From assembly GCF_001673365.1 (NCBI RefSeq), contig NZ_LZLS01000025.1, positions 1 through 38,173 on the forward strand: a stretch of DNA of 38,173 nt, given 5' to 3'. The notes under the pieces were generated by a model. It saw only the letters and a list, made by a program, of their open reading frames with translations. It had not been told where the DNA came from and made no database searches. Every line of letters starts with the position of its first letter. Within the stretch, counting starts at the first letter, position 1. This document shows positions 8,294-16,284 of this stretch, one piece after another. A program made the translations under genes and the position numbers. This stretch comes from Mycobacterium asiaticum (GTDB taxonomy: Bacteria; Actinomycetota; Actinomycetes; Mycobacteriales; Mycobacteriaceae).

Positions 8294-9423
8294 ACCGGCT
8301 GGTTCCCCCCGCTGGAATCGACGACGAGGCGACCGCAGACCTGCGCGCCGAAGTGCGCATGTTCGTCCAGGAACAGCTCGCGGCAGGCGCGTTCACGCCT
8401 TCTGTGGACGCCTGGTTGTCGCGCTGGGACGAAGCCTTCACCGCGGCGCTGGCGGCGCGGGGGTGGCTGGGCATGACAGTGCCGGCGGAGTACGGCGGGC
8501 ACGGGCGCTCATTCCTGGAGCGCTTCGTCGTCACCGAGGAACTCTTGGCCGCCGGCGCGCCAGTGGCCGCGCACTGGATCGCCGATCGGCAGATCGTGCC
8601 GTCGTTGCTCAAGTACGGAACCGAGGCGCAGAAGCGGCACTTCCTGCCGCGCATCGTGCGCGGCGAGTGTTTCTTCGGCATCGGGATGAGCGAGCCGGAT
8701 TCCGGCTCGGATCTGGCCAGCGTGCGTACCAAGGCCGACCGGGTCGACGGCGGCTGGTCGCTGTCGGGGACGAAGGTTTGGACCTCGGGGGCGCATCTGG
8801 CGGAGGCCTTCATCGCGCTGGCTCGCACCGCGCCGGTAGATCCGAAAAACCGCCATGGTGGGCTCAGCCAGTTCATCGTCGACCTGCGCGCCCCGGGCAT
8901 CGAGATCCGCCCGATCATCTCGATGAACGGCGCACACCACTTCAACGAGGTCATCCTGGACGGGGCGTTCGTGCCCGACGACATGGTGTTCGGCCAGATC
9001 GGTGACGGTTGGCGACAGGTGACGTCCGAACTCGCCTTCGAACGCAGTGGACCCGAACGGTTTCTGTCCACGTTCGTGCTGCTGGCGGCGTGCGCCGACC
9101 GGATGGCGGCCAACGCAATTCCCCGCGATCCAAATCTTGGGCGACTTGTGGCGCGCGTTGCGGGCCTGCATCAGATGTCGACGGCGGTGGCCGGCGCGTT
9201 GGAGCGGCACGACCCGGCCGACACCCCCGCCGCCGTAGTGAAGGTGCTCGGGACCAGCACCGAGGGCGACATCGCGGAGTTCGCCGACGTCCAGGACTCC
9301 CCCGATTCGGTCTTCGCGGCGCTGGTGCACGCCGCCGTGGACCAGCGGCCGGGCTTCACCCTGCGCGGCGGCACCAACGAGATACTGCGCGGGGTCATCG
9401 CCCGCGGATTGGGCATGCGATGA
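8290..9423 (+). CDS. Acyl-CoA dehydrogenase, first subunit (FadE-like)
   Basis: A 377-residue acyl-CoA dehydrogenase. An N-terminal helical domain (WLGMTVPAEYGGHGRS) is followed by the beta-barrel flavin-contact segment FFGIGMSEPDSGSDLASVRT and the C-terminal GGTNEILRGVIARGLGM. I place the start at the GTG at 8290 (GTGA with the previous stop); a GTG at 8275 in frame would add five residues. The middle of the helical C-domain is short and lacks the usual RxxFGxPL FAD motif, which the next gene has. This complementarity suggests an alpha-beta heteromeric dehydrogenase, as known for steroid-degrading FadE pairs of mycobacteria. Oxidises an acyl-CoA to the 2-enoyl-CoA. Confidence 0.88.
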   Translation: MNRLVPPAGIDDEATADLRAEVRMFVQEQLAAGAFTPSVDAWLSRWDEAFTAALAARGWLGMTVPAEYGGHGRSFLERFVVTEELLAAGAPVAAHWIADRQIVPSLLKYGTEAQKRHFLPRIVRGECFFGIGMSEPDSGSDLASVRTKADRVDGGWSLSGTKVWTSGAHLAEAFIALARTAPVDPKNRHGGLSQFIVDLRAPGIEIRPIISMNGAHHFNEVILDGAFVPDDMVFGQIGDGWRQVTSELAFERSGPERFLSTFVLLAACADRMAANAIPRDPNLGRLVARVAGLHQMSTAVAGALERHDPADTPAAVVKVLGTSTEGDIAEFADVQDSPDSVFAALVHAAVDQRPGFTLRGGTNEILRGVIARGLGMR

Positions 9424-10433
9424 GTGTGGATCCGGCCCTTATCGAGATGATGGACGCCGTTTTCGGCGACTACCGGGAAAAGCATGCGTCCAGCACGACG
9501 GTCGAACGCGACCCAGACCTCTGGCGGCAGCTCGACGAGCTCGGCCTGGTGCGGCTGACCGGGTCGGAGGAACGCGGCGGCAGCGGGGCGGGATGGTTCG
9601 AAGCCGCTGAACTGCTGGCCGCCGCAGCGCGGCACGGAGTGCGAATTCCATTGGCCGAACACGATTTACTGGCGTGCTGGCTGCTTGAAGTCGGCGGGGT
9701 GCCGACGGACGACGCAGTGCGCACGGTGTGCGTGTTGAACAAGGACGGCCTCGCTGACGACGTGCCGTGGGCGGGGAAGGCTGACCGCGTCGTCATTGGG
9801 TGGCGGGCCGACGGCGGTTACCGCGTTGCCGACGTTGCAGCCGAAGAGCTCACGATCACCTCGGGCGCCAACCTGATCGGTGAACCGCGCGACACGGTGG
9901 CCGCCGACGTCGCCGCCCTGCAGGGTATGCCGGTCGCGCTGGGGGTGATCACCCAGCTGCGGCTGAAGTCCGGGCTGGTGCGCTCCATCCAGGTGTGTGC
10001 CGCACTGGACCGGATCTTGCAGCTGTGCATCGAGCACGTCGCCTCGCGCGTTCAGTTCGGTCGACCGCTGTCCAAATTTCAAGCGGTGCAAAACCTGGTG
10101 TCCGATATCGCCGCCGAAGCCGCGCTTGCCCGCGCGGCGACCGAGGCGGCGTTGGCAGTCGGCGCGACCAGCAACTGGTCGGCAGACAACTTGGGATTCC
10201 TTGTCGCAGTGGCGCGTTCGTGCGCTGGGCACGCTGCATCAGTGGTGGTGCGCAACGCCCACCAGGTACTCGGCGCGATCGGTACCACCCGCGAGCACAG
10301 GTTGCACGAGTTCACCCGGGCCGCGCTCGCCTGGCGTTCGGAATTTGGTTCGACGCGCTACTGGGACGACCAGGTCACCGATTCGGCGCTCTACGCGAGC
10401 GCCGGCGGGTTGTGGGGCCTGATCACCGGGTAA
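9420..10433 (+). CDS. Acyl-CoA dehydrogenase, second subunit (FadE-like)
   Basis: A 337-residue acyl-CoA dehydrogenase-family protein whose ATG overlaps the preceding stop (ATGA). The N-terminal half is short and divergent. The C-terminal half carries the FAD-binding RVQFGRPLSKFQAVQNLVSD and the QVLGAIGTTREHRLHEFTR segment usual in the beta partner of heteromeric mycobacterial FadE enzymes. The canonical catalytic glutamate position is not obvious. By itself it may be inactive; with the adjacent subunit it should form the active alpha2beta2 enzyme. That assembly is inferred from gene order and complementary motifs. Confidence 0.87.
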   Translation: MSVDPALIEMMDAVFGDYREKHASSTTVERDPDLWRQLDELGLVRLTGSEERGGSGAGWFEAAELLAAAARHGVRIPLAEHDLLACWLLEVGGVPTDDAVRTVCVLNKDGLADDVPWAGKADRVVIGWRADGGYRVADVAAEELTITSGANLIGEPRDTVAADVAALQGMPVALGVITQLRLKSGLVRSIQVCAALDRILQLCIEHVASRVQFGRPLSKFQAVQNLVSDIAAEAALARAATEAALAVGATSNWSADNLGFLVAVARSCAGHAASVVVRNAHQVLGAIGTTREHRLHEFTRAALAWRSEFGSTRYWDDQVTDSALYASAGGLWGLITG

Positions 10434-10497
10434 CTGATGTTCCACTGACCGGGCAACCCGCACACGATCGGGGCCGTTGCGCGGTTGACTCGAGGCC

Positions 10498-10977
10498 ATG
10501 AGCAACGACATCACGCTGGCGGAACTGCAGGAGTTCATCGCCGGGTTCTGGTACCACTACGACGAGGCACACTACGACGAACTGGCTGCGCGATATGCCG
10601 ACGACATCCGCTATGTGAGCCGAAGCGACAGTGGCGCAAGCCCTTTCGAGGAGTTGATGTCACCGGAACTGCACGGCCGTGATGCTGTCATGGACTGGCT
10701 GGCGGCGCACCGCGAGCAGAGTCCCTACCCGTTGCGTCATCACACCACCAACCTGCACCGCATCGGCTCCGAGGGCGAAATCATCCGGGCCCGGTTCTAC
10801 CTCTTCGTCAACCAGATCGCGAACTTCGTGCCGTTCGCGGTGTCCAGCGGCGTCGCCGAGGTCGGTGTGCGCCGCGGCCCCAACGGTTTAGAGTTCACCG
10901 AGATGGACGTCGTCCTCGATACGACCAACTCGGTGCTGCTCTCCGAGCGGCACGCGGAAGCCCCGACCGGTCCGTGA
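10498..10977 (+). CDS. SnoaL/NTF2-like protein
   Basis: A 159-residue protein with the cone-shaped NTF2-like pattern: N-terminal helices (LAELQEFIAGFWYHYDEAHY), a helix with a conserved-type aspartate (ARYADDIRYVSR), then long strands (IRARFYLFVNQ). The family includes small hydratases, isomerases and binding proteins such as steroid delta-isomerases and ring-hydroxylating dioxygenase beta subunits. No partner alpha subunit is adjacent, so isomerase/lyase or binding roles are the likelier options. It follows a 64-nt gap and overlaps the next SDR (GTGA). Confidence 0.78.
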   Translation: MSNDITLAELQEFIAGFWYHYDEAHYDELAARYADDIRYVSRSDSGASPFEELMSPELHGRDAVMDWLAAHREQSPYPLRHHTTNLHRIGSEGEIIRARFYLFVNQIANFVPFAVSSGVAEVGVRRGPNGLEFTEMDVVLDTTNSVLLSERHAEAPTGP

Positions 10978-11792
10978 GCGCCCGCGCAACCTTCTCCGGC
11001 GGGGTGGCCGTCATTACCGGCGCGGGCGCCGGGATCGGTGCTGGCCTGGCGCGTTACGCGAACCATCTGGGTATGACGGTGGTGCTGGCCGATATCGACG
11101 GCGCCGCCATTGCGGCCTTGCGTGACGAGCTATCCGCAGCGATCGACGTGGTGTGCGATGTGCGCAGCCCGGACGCTGTCCAAGACCTCGCCGACCGTAC
11201 CTACCGCGAGGTGGGTCCGGTGCGGTTGCTGGTGAACAACGCGGGCATCGAGCAGTTCGGCTACCTGTGGGATACGCCGCTGGACAACTGGCAGCGCGTT
11301 GTCGACATCAACATCAGCGGTGTCTTCCACGGCGTGCGCGCGTTCCTGCCCAAAATGATGGCAGCCGGCGAGCAGGCGTGGGTGTGGAACTTGTCGTCGG
11401 TAGGCGCCGTGGTGGCGATCCCCTTGCAGACGCCTTACATCATGAGCAAGCACGCAGTGCTCGCCATGACCGAATGCCTGCGCCTGGAAGTGGAAAAAGC
11501 CGGACACGGCAACCACATTCACGTGCAGGCCGTGCTACCTGGCGCGGTGGTCTCCGACATCTTCGATTCGGCTGGCGGGGTCGCGGACGGCGACTTCACG
11601 GCCGCAGAAGCGCAGCGGACCGCCATGCTGGGCATCAAGGCCACGGCGATGGATCCCCTGGCGGCCGCCGAGACGGTATTCGAACAGGCCGCGGCGGGCC
11701 GCTTCTACCTGACCACCCAGGAATCGGTCGTCTCGGCCATGAAGCACCGTGCCGAAGTGCTTGCGGCCCAACGTCCGCCGACGCTGAAATGA
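10974..11792 (+). CDS. SDR family oxidoreductase
   Basis: A 272-residue classical SDR with TGAGAGIG (residues 15-22), NNAG (88-91), a catalytic Ser at about 141-142 (WNLSSVG) and YIMSK (Tyr155/Lys159). The GTG start overlaps the preceding stop and the TGA overlaps the next gene's ATG, so it sits in the middle of a coupled operon. It probably oxidises a hydroxyacyl-CoA or cyclic alcohol formed after the crotonase step, in the cytosol. The substrate is inferred from context only. Confidence 0.9.
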   Translation: MSARATFSGGVAVITGAGAGIGAGLARYANHLGMTVVLADIDGAAIAALRDELSAAIDVVCDVRSPDAVQDLADRTYREVGPVRLLVNNAGIEQFGYLWDTPLDNWQRVVDINISGVFHGVRAFLPKMMAAGEQAWVWNLSSVGAVVAIPLQTPYIMSKHAVLAMTECLRLEVEKAGHGNHIHVQAVLPGAVVSDIFDSAGGVADGDFTAAEAQRTAMLGIKATAMDPLAAAETVFEQAAAGRFYLTTQESVVSAMKHRAEVLAAQRPPTLK

Positions 11793-12703
11793 CCTTGGAT
11801 CCCGATGCCGCCGCGCGGGTCGCCTCGTTCGGTGAAATTCCGCCCATGCGGGTACGGGGTTTGGCGGCGGTGCGTGCCGCAATCGAGTCCGCACCATTGC
11901 CCGACGACATGGCGGATATGGCCGAGATCAGCCAGGATGTCATCGCCGGATCCTTACCGGTCCGGATCTACCGTCCGACAACAGGTTCCGACCAACCGGT
12001 GCTGGTGTATTTCCACGGCGGCGGGCTGGTCATGGGCAGCAACCACTCATTCGAACCACTGGCGCGCGCCCTAGCATCGGCGTCTGGCGCCGTCGTCGTG
12101 TCCGTGCAGTACCGGCTGGCGCCGGAGTCGCCGCCACCCGCGCAATTCGACGACGCCTACACCGCTACCGAGTGGGTGGCGCGCAACGCCCGGGAGCTGG
12201 GCGTCGACGCCGGCCGACTCGTCGTGATCGGGGACAGCGCGGGCGGCTCGCTGGCGGCCGGTGTTGCGTTGGCCGCCCGCGATCGGAACGGCCCGCAGAT
12301 CTTCGCCCAGGTACTGCTCTACCCCGGACTGGATCGCGACATGTCAGCTCCCTCAATCGGTTTGCTCGCGGATGCACCCATGCTCACCAGTGACGACATC
12401 GACTTTCTGCACACACTCGCCGACGTCGGAACCGATCCCTACCTCGTACCGGCGTACGCGACAGACCTGACCGGGTTACCGCCGGCCATCGTGGCGACCG
12501 CGGGCTGCGACCCAATCCGAGATTGGGGTGAACGATATGCCGCCCGCTTGCGTGACGCCGACGTGCAAACCACCCTCACCCGATATCCGGGGATGTACCA
12601 CGGATTTGCGATGCGATCCGAGGCGACCGCGCGCGGCCGCTTGGCTATCGCCGAGATCGGCGGGCTGCTACGCGCCAAGTTCGCCCATCCACTTCGCTTC
12701 TAG
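11789..12703 (+). CDS. Alpha/beta hydrolase, HSL-type esterase
   Basis: A 304-residue second member of the HSL-type esterase group in this window. The oxyanion HGGG is at residues 76-79, the nucleophile Ser150 in GDSAGG, Asp241 in GCDPIRD and His271 in MYHGF. The ATG at 11789 overlaps the SDR stop (ATGA). It is clearly related to the esterase at 917-1831 but not a recent duplicate: shared residues are concentrated in motifs. It ends the run of overlapping genes. Ester or lactone hydrolysis within the same pathway is the likely job. Confidence 0.88.
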   Translation: MTLDPDAAARVASFGEIPPMRVRGLAAVRAAIESAPLPDDMADMAEISQDVIAGSLPVRIYRPTTGSDQPVLVYFHGGGLVMGSNHSFEPLARALASASGAVVVSVQYRLAPESPPPAQFDDAYTATEWVARNARELGVDAGRLVVIGDSAGGSLAAGVALAARDRNGPQIFAQVLLYPGLDRDMSAPSIGLLADAPMLTSDDIDFLHTLADVGTDPYLVPAYATDLTGLPPAIVATAGCDPIRDWGERYAARLRDADVQTTLTRYPGMYHGFAMRSEATARGRLAIAEIGGLLRAKFAHPLRF

Positions 12704-12704
12704 T

Positions 12705-12719
12705 GTCCCGGTGACCGGA
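12705..12719. terminator. Short GC-rich dyad after esterase gene
   Basis: TCCCGGT-G-ACCGGAA, a near-perfect dyad right after the esterase stop and before the next gene. No U-tract follows, so it may be a weak terminator, an operator or neither. Confidence 0.3.
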
Positions 12720-12791
12720 ACAACGCCCCTTCGGGATGCACTGACGGCGTGCAGGATTGAGACCCGGAGTTTTGGGAGAAGGAGACAGCTG

Positions 12792-13865
12792 ATGCTCACC
12801 GAGGAGCGACGGATCGAGCTTTCCGACGTATTGCGGCCGGCCGCGCCACCTCATGAGGTCGAAGACGTCTACACCGACGACCAACGACTGCGACTGCTGG
12901 ACGTCGTGCGCACCGAGGGGCCGTGGCGGTTGATCATCGCCCAGCACTTCGCTTCCGCCGAAGAGCTGATCGCTACCATGAGCGGTCTGTTTCCCGAGGG
13001 GTACACGCCGTCACTGGATCTGTTCCTCACCCCGACCTTTCGCGGCTATCTGGCCAACTACGGGGCCGTGCTCTACCCGCAACTGCACGACTGCTTCTAC
13101 AACGAGCGGTTCCTTGATTTGGCCAAGGGCTATTGGAACGCGCAGTATGCCAAGCCGCAGCTAATGCTGTTCAACATCAACGGACCGTGCGCCAATCGCG
13201 ATCCGGGACACCTGGATGCACCAAGCTTCCGCGGCGTTAGGCACGAGAACGCGCCGACTTGGCTTACCAGCGTCATGGGCAAGTCCGGCCTGTTCCGCGA
13301 CTATCTGATCAAGACGGCGCAAGTCATCACCTGGTTCTCCCTCGACGGTGGCAGCGGGTTCACCTACTGGCCTGAGGGCCCGCTCGGAGCGCCCAAGCGG
13401 GTGCTGCCCCCGATATACAACCGCGGTGTGGTGGTCCAGAACGAAATGATGGTGCATCGCGGTGAAGCCAATGGTCCACTGGAACAACAGATTCCAGCCA
13501 GCCTCGGCTTCGACACGGTGTTCACCGGAGACTCCGACGACCATGACCAGTGGCTGCTGAAGAACGGCGATGAGGTGATCGCGCGCCACCACACCGACGA
13601 ACTGCGATTCCTGGTGCACTGGTCGGCCGAGGTGTTCTCCGACTTCGAAGAGTTGAAGAAGAACATGGAGGGCTCCGACGACTTAACGGTCGACAAAGCC
13701 ATCGACATGATGGTCGACGACGTCAACGCACGCGGCATCAAGCTCGACATTCCGAGCGAACCACTGCACGACGCGGCGTTCATCGCAGCCCTCAACGGCG
13801 CCTACGACATTGGCGGCCCGACCGTATACCCCGAGGAAGCGCCGATCAGCGCCTTCACGCTGTGA
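12792..13865 (+). CDS. Uncharacterised protein, possible non-heme iron oxygenase
   Basis: A 357-residue protein with a clear ribosome site (AAGGAG about 8 nt before the ATG). I do not recognise the family firmly. An HxD dyad sits in DPGHLDAPSFRG near residues 137-142, and MVHRGEANGP supplies a distal His followed by Arg about 80 residues later. The two flank aromatic-rich strands (VITWFSLDGGSGFTYWPEGP). This order, HxD then a distant His with Arg, is what 2-oxoglutarate/Fe(II) dioxygenases of the phytanoyl-CoA hydroxylase type show. It ends the + strand catabolic block and probably has its own promoter. Hydroxylation of a pathway intermediate is a hypothesis; a non-enzymatic role cannot be excluded. 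Confidence 0.6.
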   Translation: MLTEERRIELSDVLRPAAPPHEVEDVYTDDQRLRLLDVVRTEGPWRLIIAQHFASAEELIATMSGLFPEGYTPSLDLFLTPTFRGYLANYGAVLYPQLHDCFYNERFLDLAKGYWNAQYAKPQLMLFNINGPCANRDPGHLDAPSFRGVRHENAPTWLTSVMGKSGLFRDYLIKTAQVITWFSLDGGSGFTYWPEGPLGAPKRVLPPIYNRGVVVQNEMMVHRGEANGPLEQQIPASLGFDTVFTGDSDDHDQWLLKNGDEVIARHHTDELRFLVHWSAEVFSDFEELKKNMEGSDDLTVDKAIDMMVDDVNARGIKLDIPSEPLHDAAFIAALNGAYDIGGPTVYPEEAPISAFTL

Positions 13866-13869
13866 CGCG

Positions 13870-13897
13870 AGGTTGCGCGAAGTTGCTCGCGCAACCT
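13870..13897. terminator. Bidirectional hairpin between convergent genes
   Basis: Arms AGGTTGCGCGA (13870-13880) and TCGCGCAACCT (13887-13897) are exact complements around a 6-nt loop. The right arm overlaps the stop codon of the - strand SDR by two bases and begins 4 nt after the + strand gene's stop. Confidence 0.65.
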
Positions 13898-14696
13898 ACT
13901 TCACCACCACCTTGCTCGGTGGGCGCGGGGCGGCCAAGTGCCGATGCGACGGCGGCTGACGACCGTCCTCGTCGGTGATGCCGTACCGCTGGGCCAGTTC
14001 CGCCCCGATGAACGTCTGGCCGCTGAGTTCGGCCAGGTCAGGATCTGCGTAGAGTGCGTCGATCAGATACCCAGTGAATTCCGGTGTTTCGGCGTGCTGG
14101 GCCGTCTTGGCCAACGCTTCGGGCTGCGCCGCCAAGGCAGCACGGAGCCTTTCAGTGAGCAGGATGCCCATCCAAATCGACACTGTCGCAACGCCCTTGT
14201 CGTGGAAGTCGACCGCCATGTCGGCGGCCATCTTATCTACGCCGGCCTTCTGAGCTCCGTACGCGGGACCATGCATGTAGCACACCGAACCCGGCGAAGA
14301 TGTGAACGCGATCAAACCCCGATCCTGGGCGAGCAACAACGGCGCCGCGTACCAAGAGGCCACATACGATGAACGCAGCCCGACGTCTAACACATCAGCC
14401 AGTCCAAGAGACTTCTCCCAGAACGGTTTTGGGCTGACCAATTCGTCGGAGATGACGGCGGCGTTATTGACCAGCAGGTCCAGGCGACCCTCATCGGCGC
14501 GCATCCGCTCGAAAAGCGCGGCCACGGCGTCGTCGTCGCTGTGATCGACCTGGACCGCGACGCCGCCCGGCGGCGCTTCGGTGATGGTGCGCCCGGTCGC
14601 ATACACTCGCCACCCCCGCGCGCTCAGTGCCGTCGCGATGCCGTGTCCGGCGCCACGGCTTGCACCGGTCACCAACGCAATTCGAGCTTGACTCAC
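13896..14696 (-). CDS. SDR family oxidoreductase, coupled to membrane protein
   Basis: A 266-residue SDR with TGASRGAG near residues 10-17, NNAA (77-80), FTSSPGS carrying the Ser and YGAQK (Tyr146/Lys150). The GTG start overlaps the membrane-protein stop (GTGA), so it is the last gene of the long - strand run that begins with the EspC-like protein. That placement is odd for a metabolic enzyme; it may be a bystander captured by the operon or may process a lipid or cofactor used by the locus. A Pro/Arg-rich C-terminal tail (HRHLAAPRPPSK) is unlike the other SDRs in the window. Confidence 0.88.
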   Translation of the reverse strand: MSQARIALVTGASRGAGHGIATALSARGWRVYATGRTITEAPPGGVAVQVDHSDDDAVAALFERMRADEGRLDLLVNNAAVISDELVSPKPFWEKSLGLADVLDVGLRSSYVASWYAAPLLLAQDRGLIAFTSSPGSVCYMHGPAYGAQKAGVDKMAADMAVDFHDKGVATVSIWMGILLTERLRAALAAQPEALAKTAQHAETPEFTGYLIDALYADPDLAELSGQTFIGAELAQRYGITDEDGRQPPSHRHLAAPRPPSKVVVK

Positions 14697-15187
14697 TTGC
14701 CCGTCACTCCGACGCTACGCCGACGACCCCCATAGATCGCGCAAACGGACAGAAGGCCGGTGATTGCGACCTCCACGATCAGGACCGAGGAGTTCAGAAG
14801 GTAGCGGTCGAGGCGCGCGTCCATCCCGAAGGACTCCCTTACCTCGCTCACTATTAGGGCCGGTGACGCAAGGCACGAAAGAGCCGTGACGAATGCGACG
14901 AGGGCGCATGCGCGCGCGACAAAATTCAACAAGCGCAACCACGTCCCGCCGACGAGGAACACGGCGCTGGCTATCGACGGGGCAAGGATGATCCACCCTG
15001 CACTCTTGGTGACGCCTATGTCAGAGCCGAGGATGCCGGGGTACTCGCCGACGTAAATGCCGAGACCGTTCCAATGGACCCGCGGTTCTTTGAAGTAATC
15101 GAAACCGACCCACGGCAGCAACGTCAATCCGGCGGACACGACGGCGGCAAGAATGCCCATTATCGCAATCCGTTGCGTCGTTTGCAC
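14693..15187 (-). CDS. Four-helix membrane protein, unknown
   Basis: A 164-residue hydrophobic protein from a GTG with a strong GGAGGT site six bases upstream. Four likely transmembrane segments: IAIMGILAAVVSAGLTLLPW, IILAPSIASAVFLVGGTWL, ACALVAFVTALSCLASPALI and SVLIVEVAITGLLSVCAIYG. The longest extra-membrane stretch (FKEPRVHWNGLGIYVGEY) lies after helix 1 and is probably periplasmic. I do not recognise the family. It lies 19 nt after a small acidic protein gene and is coupled to an SDR, within a putative type VII secretion-associated operon. A role in anchoring or protecting against the secreted product is speculation. Confidence 0.7.
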   Translation of the reverse strand: MQTTQRIAIMGILAAVVSAGLTLLPWVGFDYFKEPRVHWNGLGIYVGEYPGILGSDIGVTKSAGWIILAPSIASAVFLVGGTWLRLLNFVARACALVAFVTALSCLASPALIVSEVRESFGMDARLDRYLLNSSVLIVEVAITGLLSVCAIYGGRRRSVGVTGK

Positions 15188-15206
15188 CGCGCACCTCCGT
15201 GTCCTT

Positions 15207-15551
15207 CTAGCATGGTCCGTCGCTGTCCTCACCCATCGGGCGATCCTTATCGCGGATGAAGATTTGCCACCGATGCTGAATCTGGCGTTCACAGTATTCT
15301 TCGATCTGCTCGCGTTCGGCAGCCGGAATCACATTGCCACACTCGGGATGCTCGTCAAGCCAGTCCGCGACCATCTCCTCGAGCAGCGCGTGATACCTCA
15401 CGCGGAACCGTTCGGCATCCTTCGACTCCCCGGAATCTTGAGGCTCGGGATCAACACCGGCGTCTCCGTCCGACGCCAACAAGTGCGGAAGGATCTTCCC
15501 CGTCCGCAGTGCGTACATCACCTCTGGTGGCAGATGCGAAGTATCAGCCAC
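15207..15551 (-). CDS. Small acidic cytosolic protein, unknown
   Basis: A 114-residue protein rich in Asp/Glu and His, with no signal peptide or membrane segment. The GTG at 15551 lies two bases after the lipoprotein stop with AGGGG seven bases before it; the longer reading frame upstream only re-reads the lipoprotein gene and is rejected. Predicted helices include FRVRYHALLEEMVADWLDEH and REQIEEYCERQIQHRWQIF. The first codons (VADTS) lie in a sequence block also found, altered, after the upstream lipoprotein copy, so the duplication boundary falls inside this gene's start. Function unknown; a chaperone or immunity-like accessory for the locus is possible. Confidence 0.65.
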   Translation of the reverse strand: MADTSHLPPEVMYALRTGKILPHLLASDGDAGVDPEPQDSGESKDAERFRVRYHALLEEMVADWLDEHPECGNVIPAAEREQIEEYCERQIQHRWQIFIRDKDRPMGEDSDGPC

Positions 15552-15553
15552 CG

Positions 15554-16255
15554 CTACACCCCTGGCTGATCGGGCCAACCCGGCGTGGACACAGGACCTT
15601 TGTCCACCGGCGGCGGGTCGGTCGCACACTCAGGATCCATCACCGGATACAACGTATTGAACTTACTCGTGTACCAGTCGCCGAACACCGACACCAAAGG
15701 TGCACGCGCAACGCCTTTTTGGCTCGCAGGGGGTGCAGCGCCCACCCTTTGAAACTCTATCGCCCGCTTCAAAATGCCGTAATTGTCCGGCAAGGAACCG
15801 CTGAGCGACACCTCACCGGCGTAACAAACTACAGCAGTTGCCGAACCCTCAGGCCCAGCCTTAAAGTCGTGCACCCAATTCGTAGAGAAGCCTTTGGCAG
15901 GAAAACCGGTGCCTAACCAATGATGGCGACGATCGCGAGCAGCCTTCGCAAACCCGGGATAGGAACCTTCGGCGCGACCGACGTTGTAGTCAGCCACGCG
16001 ATCCGCCTCGGCGTAGGCGCGAATGTACGTACCCTCGGGACTCATCAAATCAACCGCCGGCGTAGCAACCCAATGTTCGGAGAAGAACACATTGCGCGGC
16101 AGCTGATAACCCGCAGGCGCCTCCAGCGAAGTGGTCGACAACGCAGCTGGAGGCTTCGATGACGAACAACCGGCAAGCGCTGGGAGAGCGCAGCCGATTA
16201 GGAAAGCCAACGCTGCTGTGGCGCAGCGCATTACCGTTTTGCAGCTGCATATCAT
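15554..16255 (-). CDS. Lipoprotein, duplicate copy 2
   Basis: A 233-residue lipoprotein. After a short n-region the hydrophobic stretch CATAALAFLIGCALPALAGC ends in a lipobox (ALAGC), predicting signal peptidase II cleavage and a lipid-anchored, exported protein. The mature part is plainly paralogous to the adjacent copy: shared blocks include EHWVATPAVDLMSPEGTYIR, GTGFPAKGF, FQRVG, LVSVFGDWYTS and PPPVDK. I chose the ATG at 16255; an ATG at 16231 would leave a shorter 21-residue signal. The start region is shifted in frame relative to the paralog's ATG by indels. Function unknown. A lipoprotein beside a putative type VII substrate recalls LppJ in M. tuberculosis (from memory); immunity or docking roles are hypotheses. 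Confidence 0.82.
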   Translation of the reverse strand: MICSCKTVMRCATAALAFLIGCALPALAGCSSSKPPAALSTTSLEAPAGYQLPRNVFFSEHWVATPAVDLMSPEGTYIRAYAEADRVADYNVGRAEGSYPGFAKAARDRRHHWLGTGFPAKGFSTNWVHDFKAGPEGSATAVVCYAGEVSLSGSLPDNYGILKRAIEFQRVGAAPPASQKGVARAPLVSVFGDWYTSKFNTLYPVMDPECATDPPPVDKGPVSTPGWPDQPGV

Positions 16256-16284
16256 CGCCCGGCAGCTGCGAGTATCAGTCACCG

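Noticed and set aside
15552..15629. Upstream extension of the small acidic protein (MCDRPAAGGQ...)
   Set aside because: It re-reads the lipoprotein's C-terminal codons in another frame; the same artefact appears before the second lipoprotein because of the duplication.
16050..16250. 66-residue frame starting MQLQNGNALR
   Set aside because: It uses the ATG equivalent to the first lipoprotein's start, but indels put it out of frame with the lipoprotein; not a gene.
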